A stretch of DNA of 64,000 nucleotides from CAVVEQ01 sp963802095 (GCA_963802095.1 CAWDHI010000001.1:695588-759587); one strand, 5' to 3'; shown: positions 34,524 to 44,121, numbered from the stretch's first letter. Notes: generated from the sequence alone by a model not told the origin. Translations and numbers: made by a program.

Positions 34524-35693
34524 TTGAAAATTAATCCAGCGGATCGAATTTCGGATTTCAAACCCTATTTTTTTGCACAACTGAGTAATCGAATCGATGA
34601 GTTGAAGCGTCAAGGGGTGGATATTATCCGGCTTGATATGGGATCACCGGACCTACCTCCGGAAAAAAATATTATCGATAGCCTGATTAATTCTGCCCGC
34701 CGGAGTGACACGCATGGGTATTCCACCATGGGAGGAACTCCTGCGTTTAAGAAAGCCGTAGCTGAATACTACTTACGAAGATATGGCGTGAGCTTGGATC
34801 CCAAAAAAGAAATACTGGCCTTGATCGGATCTAAGGAAGGATTATTCAACCTGAGCCAGGTGATCCTTAACCCCGGGGACTATGCCTTAATTCCTGACCC
34901 GGGTTATCCAGTTTATCGAAGTAGCGCCATGATTGCCGGAGCAAAACCATTTCCAATTCCATTGCGTCGGATCAATGGGTTTCTCCCGAAATTTGAGGAT
35001 ATTCCTATCGAGATCGCCCAAGCATCCAAAATTCTCTGGTTGAATTATCCCAATAATCCCACTGGTGCTTCCGCTTCGCTTGCATTTTTTAAACAGGCAG
35101 TGGATTTTGCTCGAAATTTCGATATCTTGATCGCACACGATGCTCCATATATGGAGATTACTTTTGATGGTTCCCTGGCACCTTCGATCCTGCAAGTGTC
35201 CGGATCGAAAGACAACTGTGTAGAGTTCAATTCCTTATCAAAGACGTACAATATGGCGGGCTGGCGTGTGGGAATGGCAATTGGCAACCCGGATGTGCTC
35301 CAGCTGTTACATACTTATAAAAGCCAGGTGGACTCCTCACAATTTCTCCCCGTCATTGAAGCAGGTGTTGCTGCCCTGACCGGTGACCAGGAATGGATAT
35401 TCGGCAGGAACGAAATCTATCGCGAACGAAGAGATATCGTCATGCAGGGATTGAAAAAAACCAAATTGATCGTTGATTGTCCTTCAGCAGGGCTGTACGT
35501 CTGGTTTGCAACACCATCCAAATATGATTGCAGTGCTGCCTTCTGTGAAGCCCTTCTCAATGATACCGGTGTGAGTATCACTCCGGGCTCAGTTTATGGT
35601 GATTTTGGGGAAGGGTTCGCCCGGATATCTCTGGTAACAGAAACAAAGCGTATTTCAGAAGCGATGAATCGCATTGTGAATTGGTTGGAATAG
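34524..35693 (+). CDS. Class I/II aminotransferase (LL-diaminopimelate / aspartate aminotransferase-like)
   Basis: The 389-residue fold-type I PLP enzyme has IRLDMGSPDLPP near residue 36, GSKEGLFNLSQ near 102, NYPNNPTGA near 174 and the PLP lysine in SLSKTYNMAGWR (K240). The last motif and overall pattern resemble LL-diaminopimelate aminotransferase and related enzymes; a general aspartate or alanine aminotransferase role is also possible. The start is TTG 34524, with GGAG 8 nt upstream; no in-frame ATG fits the N-terminus. It is divergent from rpoN and 11 nt upstream of hflX, with which it may be co-transcribed. Confidence 0.88.
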   Translation: MKINPADRISDFKPYFFAQLSNRIDELKRQGVDIIRLDMGSPDLPPEKNIIDSLINSARRSDTHGYSTMGGTPAFKKAVAEYYLRRYGVSLDPKKEILALIGSKEGLFNLSQVILNPGDYALIPDPGYPVYRSSAMIAGAKPFPIPLRRINGFLPKFEDIPIEIAQASKILWLNYPNNPTGASASLAFFKQAVDFARNFDILIAHDAPYMEITFDGSLAPSILQVSGSKDNCVEFNSLSKTYNMAGWRVGMAIGNPDVLQLLHTYKSQVDSSQFLPVIEAGVAALTGDQEWIFGRNEIYRERRDIVMQGLKKTKLIVDCPSAGLYVWFATPSKYDCSAAFCEALLNDTGVSITPGSVYGDFGEGFARISLVTETKRISEAMNRIVNWLE

Positions 35694-35704
35694 TTCAGAT
35701 AATT

Positions 35705-37054
35705 ATGTCACCAAAAAAAACCATCTCCACCTCTTTTCCACGCGAGCGAGCATTCATGGTCGGTGTGGAGATTCGAACCAACCCATCCCTACTAAGCCTT
35801 TCGGATTCACTTGCCGAGTTGGAACTCCTCGCCGATACCGCAGGGTTGGTGGTAATCGGAGAAACAACGCAGCGATTGGATCGTCCCCATCCCGCGACGC
35901 TTGTCGGTTCAGGAAAACTGGAAGAGATCAAAATGCTGGTGGAGGATTCGCTAGCGGATGTAGTTCTGTTTGATACCGAATTATCCCCCCGCCACCAGCG
36001 CGAGCTTGAAGAATTGCTTGGTCCGCCGGTTAAGATTATTGACCGGACTGCACTTATCCTGGATATTTTCGCGCAGCACGCCAATACAAGAGAAGGCATT
36101 TTACAAGTTGAATTGGCGCAACTTGAATATCGACTTCCCCGCCTGACCCGCGCGTGGACTCACCTTGCCCGCCAGGCTGGAGGCGGCGCAGGTCGAACGG
36201 GGAGTGTTGGTGGTGTTGGGTTACGCGGCCCTGGTGAAACCCAGTTGGAAGTTGATCGCCGCGAGATCAGAAAACGCATTTCAAACCTGAAGGTGGAAAT
36301 CGAGAAAGTTCGAGCTCACCGCTCCCGTCACCGCGTTCAGCGAAAGCTTTCACAAATCCCTGTAGTTGCAATTGTAGGGTATACAAATGCGGGTAAATCT
36401 ACCCTTCTCAACGCACTCGCGAAAACTGATGTTTATGTCGCTGACCAGTTATTTGCCACCCTTGACCCAACAACTCGCCGGGTGAACCTCCCGCAAGGTC
36501 ATACTGTTCTTTTCACCGATACTGTTGGATTCATTCAAAAATTGCCCACCCAATTGATCGCTGCTTTCAGGGCAACCCTTGAGGAAATCACAGAATCCGA
36601 CCTGGTTTTACATGTGGTGGATATAACCCACCCCAACGCCTTAGCCCAATCCCAAGCAGTGCATTTAACCTTGCAGGAGATCGACGCGCATTCTATCCCT
36701 TCGCTGACGGTTTTAAATAAAATCGATCTGTTACCTGACCCGCATGACGCTTTGAGCAGCCTCGAGAATTTTCCCCGGTCAAGTGCGATCTCAGCCAAGG
36801 CTAGAACCGGAATCGCAGAAATGCTGGAATCGATCGAAAATGCTCTATTTGAATCCTTAACCCCCATCCTCGTTTTTTTACCATACCAGCAGGGACAGCT
36901 TATCTCTCTTTTTCACGACCAGGGACGGATCGATAGGCTGGACCATTCCAGGGGCGGGGTTACCATTCAGGGATATCTGCCGGGTAGGTTGATCGCTCAA
37001 TATCAACCATTCATCTCAAAACCCGTCCGGCAAAACCCAACCAAAAATGAATAA
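35705..37054 (+). CDS. hflX: GTPase HflX
   Basis: A 449-residue ribosome-associated GTPase that splits stalled or stress-inactivated 70S ribosomes. The N-terminal HflX domain contains ATLVGSGKLEEIK and VVLFDTELSPRHQRELEE. The signature GGVGLRGPGETQLEVDRR precedes the G domain with G1 GYTNAGKST, G3 DTVGF and G4 NKID. The ATG 35705 is favoured over upstream TTG codons. The ribosome site is weak, so coupling to the aminotransferase stop 12 nt upstream may matter. It converges on rpmF with a shared hairpin. Confidence 0.96.
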   Translation: MSPKKTISTSFPRERAFMVGVEIRTNPSLLSLSDSLAELELLADTAGLVVIGETTQRLDRPHPATLVGSGKLEEIKMLVEDSLADVVLFDTELSPRHQRELEELLGPPVKIIDRTALILDIFAQHANTREGILQVELAQLEYRLPRLTRAWTHLARQAGGGAGRTGSVGGVGLRGPGETQLEVDRREIRKRISNLKVEIEKVRAHRSRHRVQRKLSQIPVVAIVGYTNAGKSTLLNALAKTDVYVADQLFATLDPTTRRVNLPQGHTVLFTDTVGFIQKLPTQLIAAFRATLEEITESDLVLHVVDITHPNALAQSQAVHLTLQEIDAHSIPSLTVLNKIDLLPDPHDALSSLENFPRSSAISAKARTGIAEMLESIENALFESLTPILVFLPYQQGQLISLFHDQGRIDRLDHSRGGVTIQGYLPGRLIAQYQPFISKPVRQNPTKNE

Positions 37055-37060
37055 AAAAAA

Positions 37061-37080
37061 GAGAGCGGTTGCCCGCTCTC
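37061..37080 (-). terminator. Intrinsic terminator of rpmF, possibly bidirectional
   Basis: GAGAGCGG and CCGCTCTC form an 8-bp stem with a TTGC loop. On the minus strand it is followed by eight T residues, so it is a classic terminator for rpmF. It also lies 7 nt past the hflX stop. Confidence 0.85.
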
Positions 37081-37087
37081 CAGGTTG

Positions 37088-37288
37088 TCAGGATTTCTTC
37101 TTTTTATCTTTTTCAATTGCAATAACTTCCTTGCCCTGGTAATGACCGCACTTTGGACAAACAGTGTGTGGGAGGCGCATTTCACTACAATTGCTGCACT
37201 GAACTAGATTAGAGGATTCCAGCGCGTTATGGGAACGGCGGCGGTCACGCCGACCTTTGGATAATTTTCTCTTTGGAAGTGGACCCAT
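37088..37288 (-). CDS. rpmF: 50S ribosomal protein L32
   Basis: This 66-residue basic protein has the L32 start MGPLPKRKLSKGRRDRRRSH and a zinc ribbon with CSNCSEMRLPHTVCPKCG. It is part of the large ribosomal subunit. The four-cysteine (zinc-binding) form is present, not the zinc-free paralogue. A strong promoter lies upstream at 37338-37366, and AGGAG precedes the ATG. Confidence 0.97.
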   Translation of the reverse strand: MGPLPKRKLSKGRRDRRRSHNALESSNLVQCSNCSEMRLPHTVCPKCGHYQGKEVIAIEKDKKKKS

Positions 37289-37337
37289 TCTATTTACTCC
37301 TGATTATTACGGGCTAACTGATTTTCAGAAACGCAGA

Positions 37338-37366
37338 ATTATACTTTTTGAGGGTCAATAGGTCAA
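37338..37366 (-). promoter_or_regulatory. Sigma-70 promoter of rpmF
   Basis: On the minus strand TTGACC (37366-37361), a 17-nt spacer and TATAAT (37343-37338) form a near-consensus promoter 50 nt before the rpmF ATG. Confidence 0.8.
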
Positions 37367-37430
37367 GGTTTTTTGAAATACAATAATATTCAAGAATCGA
37401 GAATCTCCGGATGGGTTTACAATTATCTAA

Positions 37431-38159
37431 ATGGAAATACATATTGCTGCTGCGAAAACGAATAAATATGCCACCCCGGAAAGCGGGGATACTTTGGAAA
37501 TGGTCGAGCGCCCAAATGGAGGAGTTTCGGTGGTACTGGCTGATGGCCAATCCAGCGGTCGGGGAGCGAAAGCCGTCTCCACCCTCGTTGTACGTAAAGT
37601 CATCGCCCTGCTTGCAGAAGGGGTCCGGGACGGAGCCGCTGCCAGAGCTGCCTCAGATACTTTATTTACCGAAAAGAATGGCAAAGTGATCGCCTGTTTG
37701 AATATCCTCTCGGTAGATCTTCAATCCCAGACCATCGTACTGTCCAGAAATAATCCCAGCCCGATTTTTATCGCGAATGGCGATCAACTCAAATGCATCG
37801 ATCAACCCAGTATTCCCATAGGTACAACTCGCAATATTAAACCCGAGGTCACTGAGATTCCTCTAACTCCCAACCTAACCATCATCATTTTCACGGATGG
37901 TATTTATTTTGCAGGGGATAGGACCGGAGAGCGCATGGATATATGTAGCTCAATCCAGGGGATGCTCGAAGAGGAAAATCCCGGTGCGCAATACCTGGCG
38001 GATGCTCTCCTCCACCAGGCGATTCGCCTTGATCAATCTCGTCCGAATGATGATATGAGCGTTGTCGTATTGCGGGTTTCAGCTATTGGCTCCGACCAGA
38101 TTCGGAAAATGTCCCTAACGTTGCCTGTTCCCCTCCTACGAAATTCACAATCATATTAA
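37431..38159 (+). CDS. SpoIIE/PP2C-type serine phosphatase
   Basis: A 242-residue stand-alone phosphatase domain. GGVSVVLADGQSSGRGAKAVS (about residues 29-50, slightly abbreviated here) holds the metal-binding aspartate. TIIIFTDGIYFAGDR and QSRPNDDMSVVVLRV are the other conserved PP2C/SpoIIE blocks with D residues for Mn/Mg. These enzymes usually dephosphorylate anti-anti-sigma factors or similar partner proteins. No sensor domain is attached. It precedes a small P-loop protein by 73 nt on the same strand, so the two may work together. Partner proteins are not in the window. Confidence 0.85.
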   Translation: MEIHIAAAKTNKYATPESGDTLEMVERPNGGVSVVLADGQSSGRGAKAVSTLVVRKVIALLAEGVRDGAAARAASDTLFTEKNGKVIACLNILSVDLQSQTIVLSRNNPSPIFIANGDQLKCIDQPSIPIGTTRNIKPEVTEIPLTPNLTIIIFTDGIYFAGDRTGERMDICSSIQGMLEEENPGAQYLADALLHQAIRLDQSRPNDDMSVVVLRVSAIGSDQIRKMSLTLPVPLLRNSQSY

Positions 38160-38232
38160 TGAAATTTTACGAAGGATTGGTTTCTCCATTTTTAATTTAC
38201 TTAGATCCAGGCACAGAAAGCCCGGTCCTAAA

Positions 38233-38631
38233 ATGGCTTCTGAATCTCACCCCGTAAATTTCAGATCAATCCGAATAGGTGTTGTTGGACCCTGTGGTTC
38301 AGGAAAAACAACCTTAATCAATCACCTCAGGTTGAAACGGCCGGATTTGGATCTGCGTCATATCGCACAGGAACACTCTTATGTCGCGGATATGTGGAAT
38401 CGTCTGATCCACCCGGATATTCTAATCTTTCTGGAGGTGGGGTATGAAACCGCCACCTCTAGAAGAAAATTGAACTGGAATATTTTCGATTACCAGGAGC
38501 AGCTACGTCGACTAGCAAATGCCCGTAATAATGCCGATCTGGTTATACAGACGGATGATCTATCACCCATGCAGACCGCAGAGATGGCTTGTGATTATAT
38601 TGATAGTTTTATTTCCAAGGCCACAAGGTAA
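38233..38631 (+). CDS. Small P-loop nucleotide-binding protein
   Basis: The 132-residue protein has a Walker A motif GPCGSGKTT near residue 20 and the pattern DILIFLEVGYETATSRRKLNW, reminiscent of small nucleoside/shikimate-kinase-like P-loop folds. I cannot assign a substrate. It is short for a kinase but internally complete. Its place right behind a SpoIIE phosphatase suggests an accessory role to it, which is inference. Confidence 0.65.
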   Translation: MASESHPVNFRSIRIGVVGPCGSGKTTLINHLRLKRPDLDLRHIAQEHSYVADMWNRLIHPDILIFLEVGYETATSRRKLNWNIFDYQEQLRRLANARNNADLVIQTDDLSPMQTAEMACDYIDSFISKATR

Positions 38632-38723
38632 TCTTCCCTACTCATCATTTTCCATAACGGGTATAATCTTCATGTTAAATCCAGCCTTGGGCTGGCATTT
38701 GCTTGATAGGAGGTCTTTTCTGC

Positions 38724-40076
38724 ATGCAACGTAAGTACATTTTTCTTCTTTTGATCCTCCTCCTCGTAGTGATCGCTGTCATGGTGGATCTTCCCAACCC
38801 GCCGCAGGCAGTCAATTCGATCATGGGCAGGGAGGTTCAACCGGTCTTGGGTTTGGATCTGCGCGGAGGGGTTCAAGTCCTTTTGCAACCTTCAGAAGGT
38901 TTTGAAGCTTCAAGACAGAATCTTGAGGATGCCAGCAAAATACTTGAAAATCGTAGTAACGCCCTCGGAGTTAGTGAACAGGTTTTCCAGGTTATTGGAA
39001 CCAAATACATTCTCGGCGAATTTCCAGGAAAGACAAACACAGAACAGGTCGTATCCATTTTGCAACAGACTGGTTTGTTGGAGTTCATCGATGCAGGCTC
39101 CACCTATCTTGAACCAGGCACTGTTGTGCAAACTGACTTTGGAAGTAAGGATTCACAGCAGCCTGCCACTCAGGATGAAACTGGCTCCACCTCAGAATCA
39201 CCCATATACCATACTGTGATCACCGGGGCAGACCTTAAGTCTGTCACCGTAACGTCTGATGCATCGATTCCGAATCCCTATATCGCCTTTACATTGTCGG
39301 AACAAGGCACCCAAATATTTAAGGACTTTACTACTCAAAACGTCGGCAAATATTTGGCAATCGTGCTTGATAAGAAGGTTGTCTCCACACCTGTAATCCA
39401 AAATGCGATCACCGAAGGCGAAGGAAGTATCACTGGGGATTACACGGTGGATTCAGCAAACGAATTAGCCACAGTATTACGTTTCGGGAGCCTCCCGGTT
39501 CCTCTGGAAGTTGCCCAGAGCACGCTCATCGGGCCTTCCCTCGGTCAGGATTCCCTCAATAAAAGTATCACAGCGGGGATGTTGGCATTCATTGCGATCG
39601 CCCTACTGATGGTCCTGTATTATCGCTTCCCCGGTCTGATCGCTGTCCTGGCGTTGATCATTTATATCGCTGTCAGTTTCGCGATTTTCAAATTGATTCC
39701 CGTCACCCTCACCCTCCCAGGTATCGCTGGGTTTGTACTTAGTATAGGCATGGCTGTTGACGCAAACGTGCTGATTTTTGAGCGATTGAAAGAAGAGCTC
39801 CGCTCAGGCCGTATGCTCAACCAAGCCATCGAAATTGGTTGGAAGCGGGCCTGGCTATCCATTCGCGATTCCAATGTTTCCTCCCTGATCACCTGCGCGA
39901 TTTTGTTCTGGTACGGTAGTGCGTTTGGAGCCAGTATTGTCAAAGGATTTGCTCTCACACTGGCATTGGGTGTTCTTGTAAGCATGTTCACGGCAGTCGT
40001 TGTAACCCGCTCCTTCTTGCACCTTTCCCTGGACCGGATAAAATTCGCCGATCACCCCAAGTGGTTTGGCTTGTAG
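38724..40076 (+). CDS. secD: Protein translocase subunit SecD
   Basis: 450 residues. An N-terminal membrane anchor (YIFLLLILLLVVIAVMVDLP) is followed by VLGLDLRGGVQVLL, the large external P1 domain, and five C-terminal helices containing GFVLSIGMAVDANVLIFERLKEELRSG (conserved D of helix 4). With SecF it uses the ion gradient to assist late steps of Sec export. The start ATG 38724 is preceded by TAGGAGG at 38708-38713; an in-frame TTG 21 nt upstream lies before that site. secF follows after 12 nt. Confidence 0.97.
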   Translation: MQRKYIFLLLILLLVVIAVMVDLPNPPQAVNSIMGREVQPVLGLDLRGGVQVLLQPSEGFEASRQNLEDASKILENRSNALGVSEQVFQVIGTKYILGEFPGKTNTEQVVSILQQTGLLEFIDAGSTYLEPGTVVQTDFGSKDSQQPATQDETGSTSESPIYHTVITGADLKSVTVTSDASIPNPYIAFTLSEQGTQIFKDFTTQNVGKYLAIVLDKKVVSTPVIQNAITEGEGSITGDYTVDSANELATVLRFGSLPVPLEVAQSTLIGPSLGQDSLNKSITAGMLAFIAIALLMVLYYRFPGLIAVLALIIYIAVSFAIFKLIPVTLTLPGIAGFVLSIGMAVDANVLIFERLKEELRSGRMLNQAIEIGWKRAWLSIRDSNVSSLITCAILFWYGSAFGASIVKGFALTLALGVLVSMFTAVVVTRSFLHLSLDRIKFADHPKWFGL

Positions 40077-40088
40077 GAGTTAATAATT

Positions 40089-41018
40089 ATGAAGATCAAT
40101 ATCATAAAACATCGTTACTGGTACTTCCTTTTTTCCCTTTTGATCATTATTCCCGGGATGATCGGTTATGCCCTCTGGGGATTGCCCCTCTCAATAGATT
40201 TCACGAGCGGATCTCTCCTGGAGGTTCGCTTTGAGACCGGGAAGGTACCCCCGCCTGCGGAGGTTATTGCCCTCTATGGTGAATTCGGCTTTGAGAGTCC
40301 GCGTGTTCAAACAGCTGAGAACGACACTCTGATTATCCGCTCGAAGGACATGCCTCAAGCTACCAAGGAAGCGATCGTGGCGGAAATGGTTACCCGTTTT
40401 TCGAGCGAAGTGACGGTCAACCGCTTCGATACGGTGGGTCCCACGGTTGGAGCCCAGGTTGCCCAGCGTGCGTTCTTCGCAGTCTGCTTAGCAGCGTTGG
40501 GTATCCTTGCATATATCACTTTTGCATTTAGGAAAGTGAATCATGCATTCCGTTACGGCGTAGCGGCCATTATCGCCATGGTTCACGACATCCTGGTCGT
40601 CATCGGTGTGCAGGTATTTCTTTCTCATTTCCTGGGATGGGAGGTCGATTCGCTTTTCCTCACCGCCCTTCTCACTGTTATCGGTTTCTCCGTCCACGAT
40701 ACGATTGTGGTCTTCGATCGCTTGCGCGAAAATTCAAATATCTATCGCCGAATTCCCTACGAAACAGTGGTCAATCATTCTATCGTGCAAACCCTCGACC
40801 GATCCATTATGACTACTTTCACCGTTCTCCTGGTTCTGTTCATCCTGATCCTTTTCGGTGGTATCACCATACGTCACTTTGTGGTCATCCTGTTCGTAGG
40901 CATCCTGAGTGGCGCATATTCCTCCATTTTCGACGCTTCACCAATCCTTGTCGTATGGGAGAACCGGGAATGGAAAACCTGGTTCAAGGGGAAAAAGGCA
41001 GCCCAGCCTACCGCCTAA
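40089..41018 (+). CDS. secF: Protein translocase subunit SecF
   Basis: A 309-residue partner of SecD with six helices. IDFTSGSLLEVRF matches the family's DFTGG motif, and VIGFSVHDTIVVFDRLREN is the signature in helix 4-5. It ends the secDF operon, which is closed by a strong terminator 20 nt downstream. Confidence 0.97.
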   Translation: MKINIIKHRYWYFLFSLLIIIPGMIGYALWGLPLSIDFTSGSLLEVRFETGKVPPPAEVIALYGEFGFESPRVQTAENDTLIIRSKDMPQATKEAIVAEMVTRFSSEVTVNRFDTVGPTVGAQVAQRAFFAVCLAALGILAYITFAFRKVNHAFRYGVAAIIAMVHDILVVIGVQVFLSHFLGWEVDSLFLTALLTVIGFSVHDTIVVFDRLRENSNIYRRIPYETVVNHSIVQTLDRSIMTTFTVLLVLFILILFGGITIRHFVVILFVGILSGAYSSIFDASPILVVWENREWKTWFKGKKAAQPTA

Positions 41019-41038
41019 GAAAATTGTTGATACGATAT

Positions 41039-41068
41039 AAAGGTTCTGAATAACATCAGAACCTTTTT
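41039..41068 (+). terminator. Intrinsic terminator of secDF
   Basis: An 11-bp stem (AAAGGTTCTGA and its complement) with an ATAACA loop is followed by a T run. Confidence 0.9.
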
Positions 41069-41141
41069 CTTTATCTCGTTTTGCGTTTTTATGATTTTCA
41101 GGTATAAATAAATCAATAGGTTCTGGATCCTGGAGAATATC

Positions 41142-42170
41142 ATGAGAAAAGAAGTGATCCTGATTACTGGTGCGAATGGCGAAATTGGACATGGTTTGAT
41201 CGATTTTCTCACGGATAAGAAAGATGCCTTTGTCATAGCGCTCGATGTACAACCATTGGACGATGCGCTTAATGCAAAAGTGGAACGATTCATCCTCGGG
41301 GATATTCTCGATAATATGCTTCTCGGAAGGCTGGTAGCCGAGTACGAGATCCGCACCATTTTTCATCTTGCTTCTATCCTTTCCACCAAAGCAGAATACA
41401 ACCCGGAGACCGCCCATAAGATCAATGTCGAGGGTACGATAAATCTACTGCGTCTCGCCGTGGAACAATCCTCCTGGCAGGGTAGACCGGTTCGTTTCCT
41501 TTATCCCAGTTCAATTGCCGCCTATGGTTTACCAGACCTTAAGACAAAAAATGTCGCTGGTAAATTAATGGAATGTGATTATTGCCAACCTACCACAATG
41601 TATGGTTGCAATAAACTGTATTGCGAATACTTGGGGAGTTATTACTCCCGGTATTATCGCAGGCTTGCTGCAGACCGTCCGCAGCACCCGGTGGATTTCC
41701 GTTGTATCCGATTTCCAGGATTAATTAGTGCCACCACCATCCCCACCGGTGGGACAAGTGATTATGGTCCAGAAATGTTGCACCATGCCGCAAAAGGTAT
41801 TCCATACGCATGTTTCGTCCGTCCTGATACCCAACTCCCATTCATGGTCATGCCTGACGCGATCAAAGCGTTGATTCAGTTGGAATCAGCCCCGGTTGAG
41901 ACCCTGTCCCAGCTGGTTTATAACATAACCAGTTTCAGTCCCACCGCAGAGGATTTTCACAAAGAGATCCTGCGGGAATTCCCGGATGCACGGATCAGTT
42001 TTGAACCCCACCACAGCAGGCAGAGTATCGTGGATAGCTGGCCTGCCGAAGTGGATGACTCCGCTGCCAGGCGGGATTGGGGTTGGTCACCGGATTATGG
42101 ACAGGAAAGGGCTTTCAGCGAGTACCTTATCCCAGCGATTAAAGAGTATTACCGCGGGATGAATAAGTGA
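41142..42170 (+). CDS. SDR-type L-threonine 3-dehydrogenase / NAD-dependent epimerase family
   Basis: The 342-residue enzyme has the Rossmann motif TGANGEIGHGL, the catalytic YGCNK (tyrosine and lysine) after PSSIAAYG, and the segments RCIRFPGLISATTIPTGGTS and PFMVMPDAIKAL. These are typical of the short-chain type of threonine dehydrogenase. It would oxidise threonine to 2-amino-3-ketobutyrate, which is cleaved to glycine and acetyl-CoA. The glycine could enter the gcv system at 3.2 kb. The kbl partner is not in the window. GGAGAA precedes the ATG. Other sugar epimerase functions are less likely given the GGTSDY segment. Confidence 0.82.
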   Translation: MRKEVILITGANGEIGHGLIDFLTDKKDAFVIALDVQPLDDALNAKVERFILGDILDNMLLGRLVAEYEIRTIFHLASILSTKAEYNPETAHKINVEGTINLLRLAVEQSSWQGRPVRFLYPSSIAAYGLPDLKTKNVAGKLMECDYCQPTTMYGCNKLYCEYLGSYYSRYYRRLAADRPQHPVDFRCIRFPGLISATTIPTGGTSDYGPEMLHHAAKGIPYACFVRPDTQLPFMVMPDAIKALIQLESAPVETLSQLVYNITSFSPTAEDFHKEILREFPDARISFEPHHSRQSIVDSWPAEVDDSAARRDWGWSPDYGQERAFSEYLIPAIKEYYRGMNK

Positions 42171-42197
42171 TTTACAAATATCTGTAAGGAGTTGTAT

Positions 42198-42749
42198 ATG
42201 ACCGAAAACAACGTCAACGGATTGCCTCCTCTCGCGGAGGATGAAAAGATCACTATGGTCATGATCTACCTGGATCAAGGGATCGTTTGGGGAAATGTAC
42301 TCACCAAATCCCAGATCCGGGTGAGTACCTGGCTGCGAACTTCCGCTGCTCCAGATTTCATCACGATCTACCAGGCGAACTTTTTATTGACTTACGGAGG
42401 CACAGCTCAAAAACCGATACTATATCCAGTAATGCATATTCCAACCCCCAAGGCGTTAGCCTTTCACATCATGCCCCCAAATGCCGACCCGGTGGATTAT
42501 GACCCCACTGAACCTAACCGCCGTCTGGAGAAAGCAGGGCTGATCCTGGGGGGTTTCATCTTTGAGGGCTTCATCAGGTTATCATCAATATCCAATCTAA
42601 ATAGCTATATTGATGTAACCCGGGAGGAATTTACAACTTTGTATGACCTGACCATTACTTGCCGCCCAATCCCTTCTCTCGGTACAATGAAAGTACCCTA
42701 CGCCTTGATCCGCCAATCTGCTGTGATCTGGTGCAACCGGGAAAACTGA
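42198..42749 (+). CDS. Hypothetical protein
   Basis: The 183-residue protein starts at ATG 42198, 6 nt after AAGGAG; an in-frame TTG at 42192 is too close. No family is recognised. It has a soluble profile with mixed beta content (ITMVMIYLDQGIVWGNVLTK) and a C-terminal half resembling a second copy of similar strands. It lies 27 nt after the threonine dehydrogenase, so it is probably co-transcribed, and converges on the glycerate kinase gene with only 7 nt between. Confidence 0.65.
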   Translation: MTENNVNGLPPLAEDEKITMVMIYLDQGIVWGNVLTKSQIRVSTWLRTSAAPDFITIYQANFLLTYGGTAQKPILYPVMHIPTPKALAFHIMPPNADPVDYDPTEPNRRLEKAGLILGGFIFEGFIRLSSISNLNSYIDVTREEFTTLYDLTITCRPIPSLGTMKVPYALIRQSAVIWCNREN

Positions 42750-42756
42750 TTTCTTA

Positions 42757-44121
42757 TCAAAATATCAATAGATAAAACAAGTCCATCACATTCGTACCCG
42801 TTGAGCCGGTACGGATCATTCCACCTGCTTTTTCAAAATAATGATAGGAATCATTTTCAGAAAGATATTCTTGAATGGCCAGTCCATAACTTTCTCCCCT
42901 TCGGAATGTATCACCGGTAATCACTGCGCCTGCGGCATTGGTTGGACCATCCTCCCCATCCGAAGCAAGCGCGACCAGGCAAACATTCTTCCTGCCTGCG
43001 AGGCTTCGCGCTGCTGTCAGCGCAACCTCCAAATTGCGTCCACCGTATCCCCCACCCTTCAGCTGGACGGTCGTTTCACCCCCACCCACAAGGCAAACGG
43101 GGTTTGCGTTCCTGATGGTGTCGTCAATATTTTTCAACAGGATTTCCGCCAGTTCTTTGCCAATTTTGCATGCTTCTCCTTGGATCGAAGATCCCAGATT
43201 ACTCGTAACAAATCCCAGGCAGCTTGCTTCATCCAAGGAAGCTGAGACCGATGTCTCATTACTGGCAATTAATTGAAATGCACATTTCTTAAAAACTTCA
43301 TCGCCGGTTTTTAAAGTTTCAGGTTTCCTTCCTTCCAGCCCATCCGTAATGGCCTTTAAAATCGATGCTGGTAGAGTTTCCTGAAGCTTGTAATTCTGGA
43401 TAATTCTTACCGCGTCCTGATACGTACTCTCATCAGGTACAGTCGGACCGGAGGCAATGGTTCCCGGGGGATTATCTATCACATCTGAAATAGCAAGTGT
43501 AAGCACTTCGGCTGGTGAGCAGTGTCTTGCCAACCCCCCCCCTTTCACGCGATCCAGGTGCTTTCTCAGGGTGTTGATCTCCCCGATGGTCGCTCCGCAT
43601 TTTAATAATTCCCTGGTTAGCGCTTGGATATCTTCCAGTTTGATACCCTCAAATGGAAGCGTCATCAAAGCAGAACCACCCCCGGAGATCAGGCAGATAA
43701 TCAGGTCATCTTTTGGTATATCTGTGCAGTATTCAACCAATTTCCTCGTGGAGCGTAGGGATTCTTCTCCTGGAATTGGATGGTTGCCTTTCAATATTTC
43801 GATACTGTGCGGTAATTGAAAATTCTCCACATTCGGAAATGATTTAGTGATTAAAACCCCACCAGTAATAGCATTCCCCAACACATCCATCAATCCCAGT
43901 GCCATTTGTATGGATGCTTTGCCTGCGCCAATTAAATGGATATTTCGCTGCAATGCAATTTTTCTTTGGGTGTCTCTAATTAATATTGAACCATTTTCAA
44001 CCGAAATAGCCGAGCGAACCGATTTTCGTGGATCAGCGGCGTCCAATCCTGCGGTGAGTATCCTGAGGAGTTTATCCTGCTGAATTATCGTCAAGGGTGA
44101 ATTGGTAATTTGAATTCTCAT
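42757..44121 (-). CDS. Glycerate 2-kinase (MOFRL family)
   Basis: The 454-residue protein has the type-2 glycerate kinase pattern: HLIGAGKASIQMA, EILKGNHPIPGEESLRST, LISGGGSALMTLP, NTLRKHLDRVKGGGLAR, TLAISDVIDNPPGTIASGPT and the C-terminal MOFRL block with GGGETTVQLKG, GYGGRNLEVAL and ASDGEDGPT. It phosphorylates D-glycerate at C2, linking serine or glyoxylate breakdown to glycolysis. It is monocistronic and divergent from the CoA ligase. Older names are hydroxypyruvate reductase or TtuD. Confidence 0.9.
   Translation of the reverse strand: MRIQITNSPLTIIQQDKLLRILTAGLDAADPRKSVRSAISVENGSILIRDTQRKIALQRNIHLIGAGKASIQMALGLMDVLGNAITGGVLITKSFPNVENFQLPHSIEILKGNHPIPGEESLRSTRKLVEYCTDIPKDDLIICLISGGGSALMTLPFEGIKLEDIQALTRELLKCGATIGEINTLRKHLDRVKGGGLARHCSPAEVLTLAISDVIDNPPGTIASGPTVPDESTYQDAVRIIQNYKLQETLPASILKAITDGLEGRKPETLKTGDEVFKKCAFQLIASNETSVSASLDEASCLGFVTSNLGSSIQGEACKIGKELAEILLKNIDDTIRNANPVCLVGGGETTVQLKGGGYGGRNLEVALTAARSLAGRKNVCLVALASDGEDGPTNAAGAVITGDTFRRGESYGLAIQEYLSENDSYHYFEKAGGMIRTGSTGTNVMDLFYLLIF

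Noticed and set aside
36535..36867. Minus-strand frame inside hflX
   Set aside because: It mirrors the conserved GTPase coding sequence and has no ribosome site; a shadow frame.
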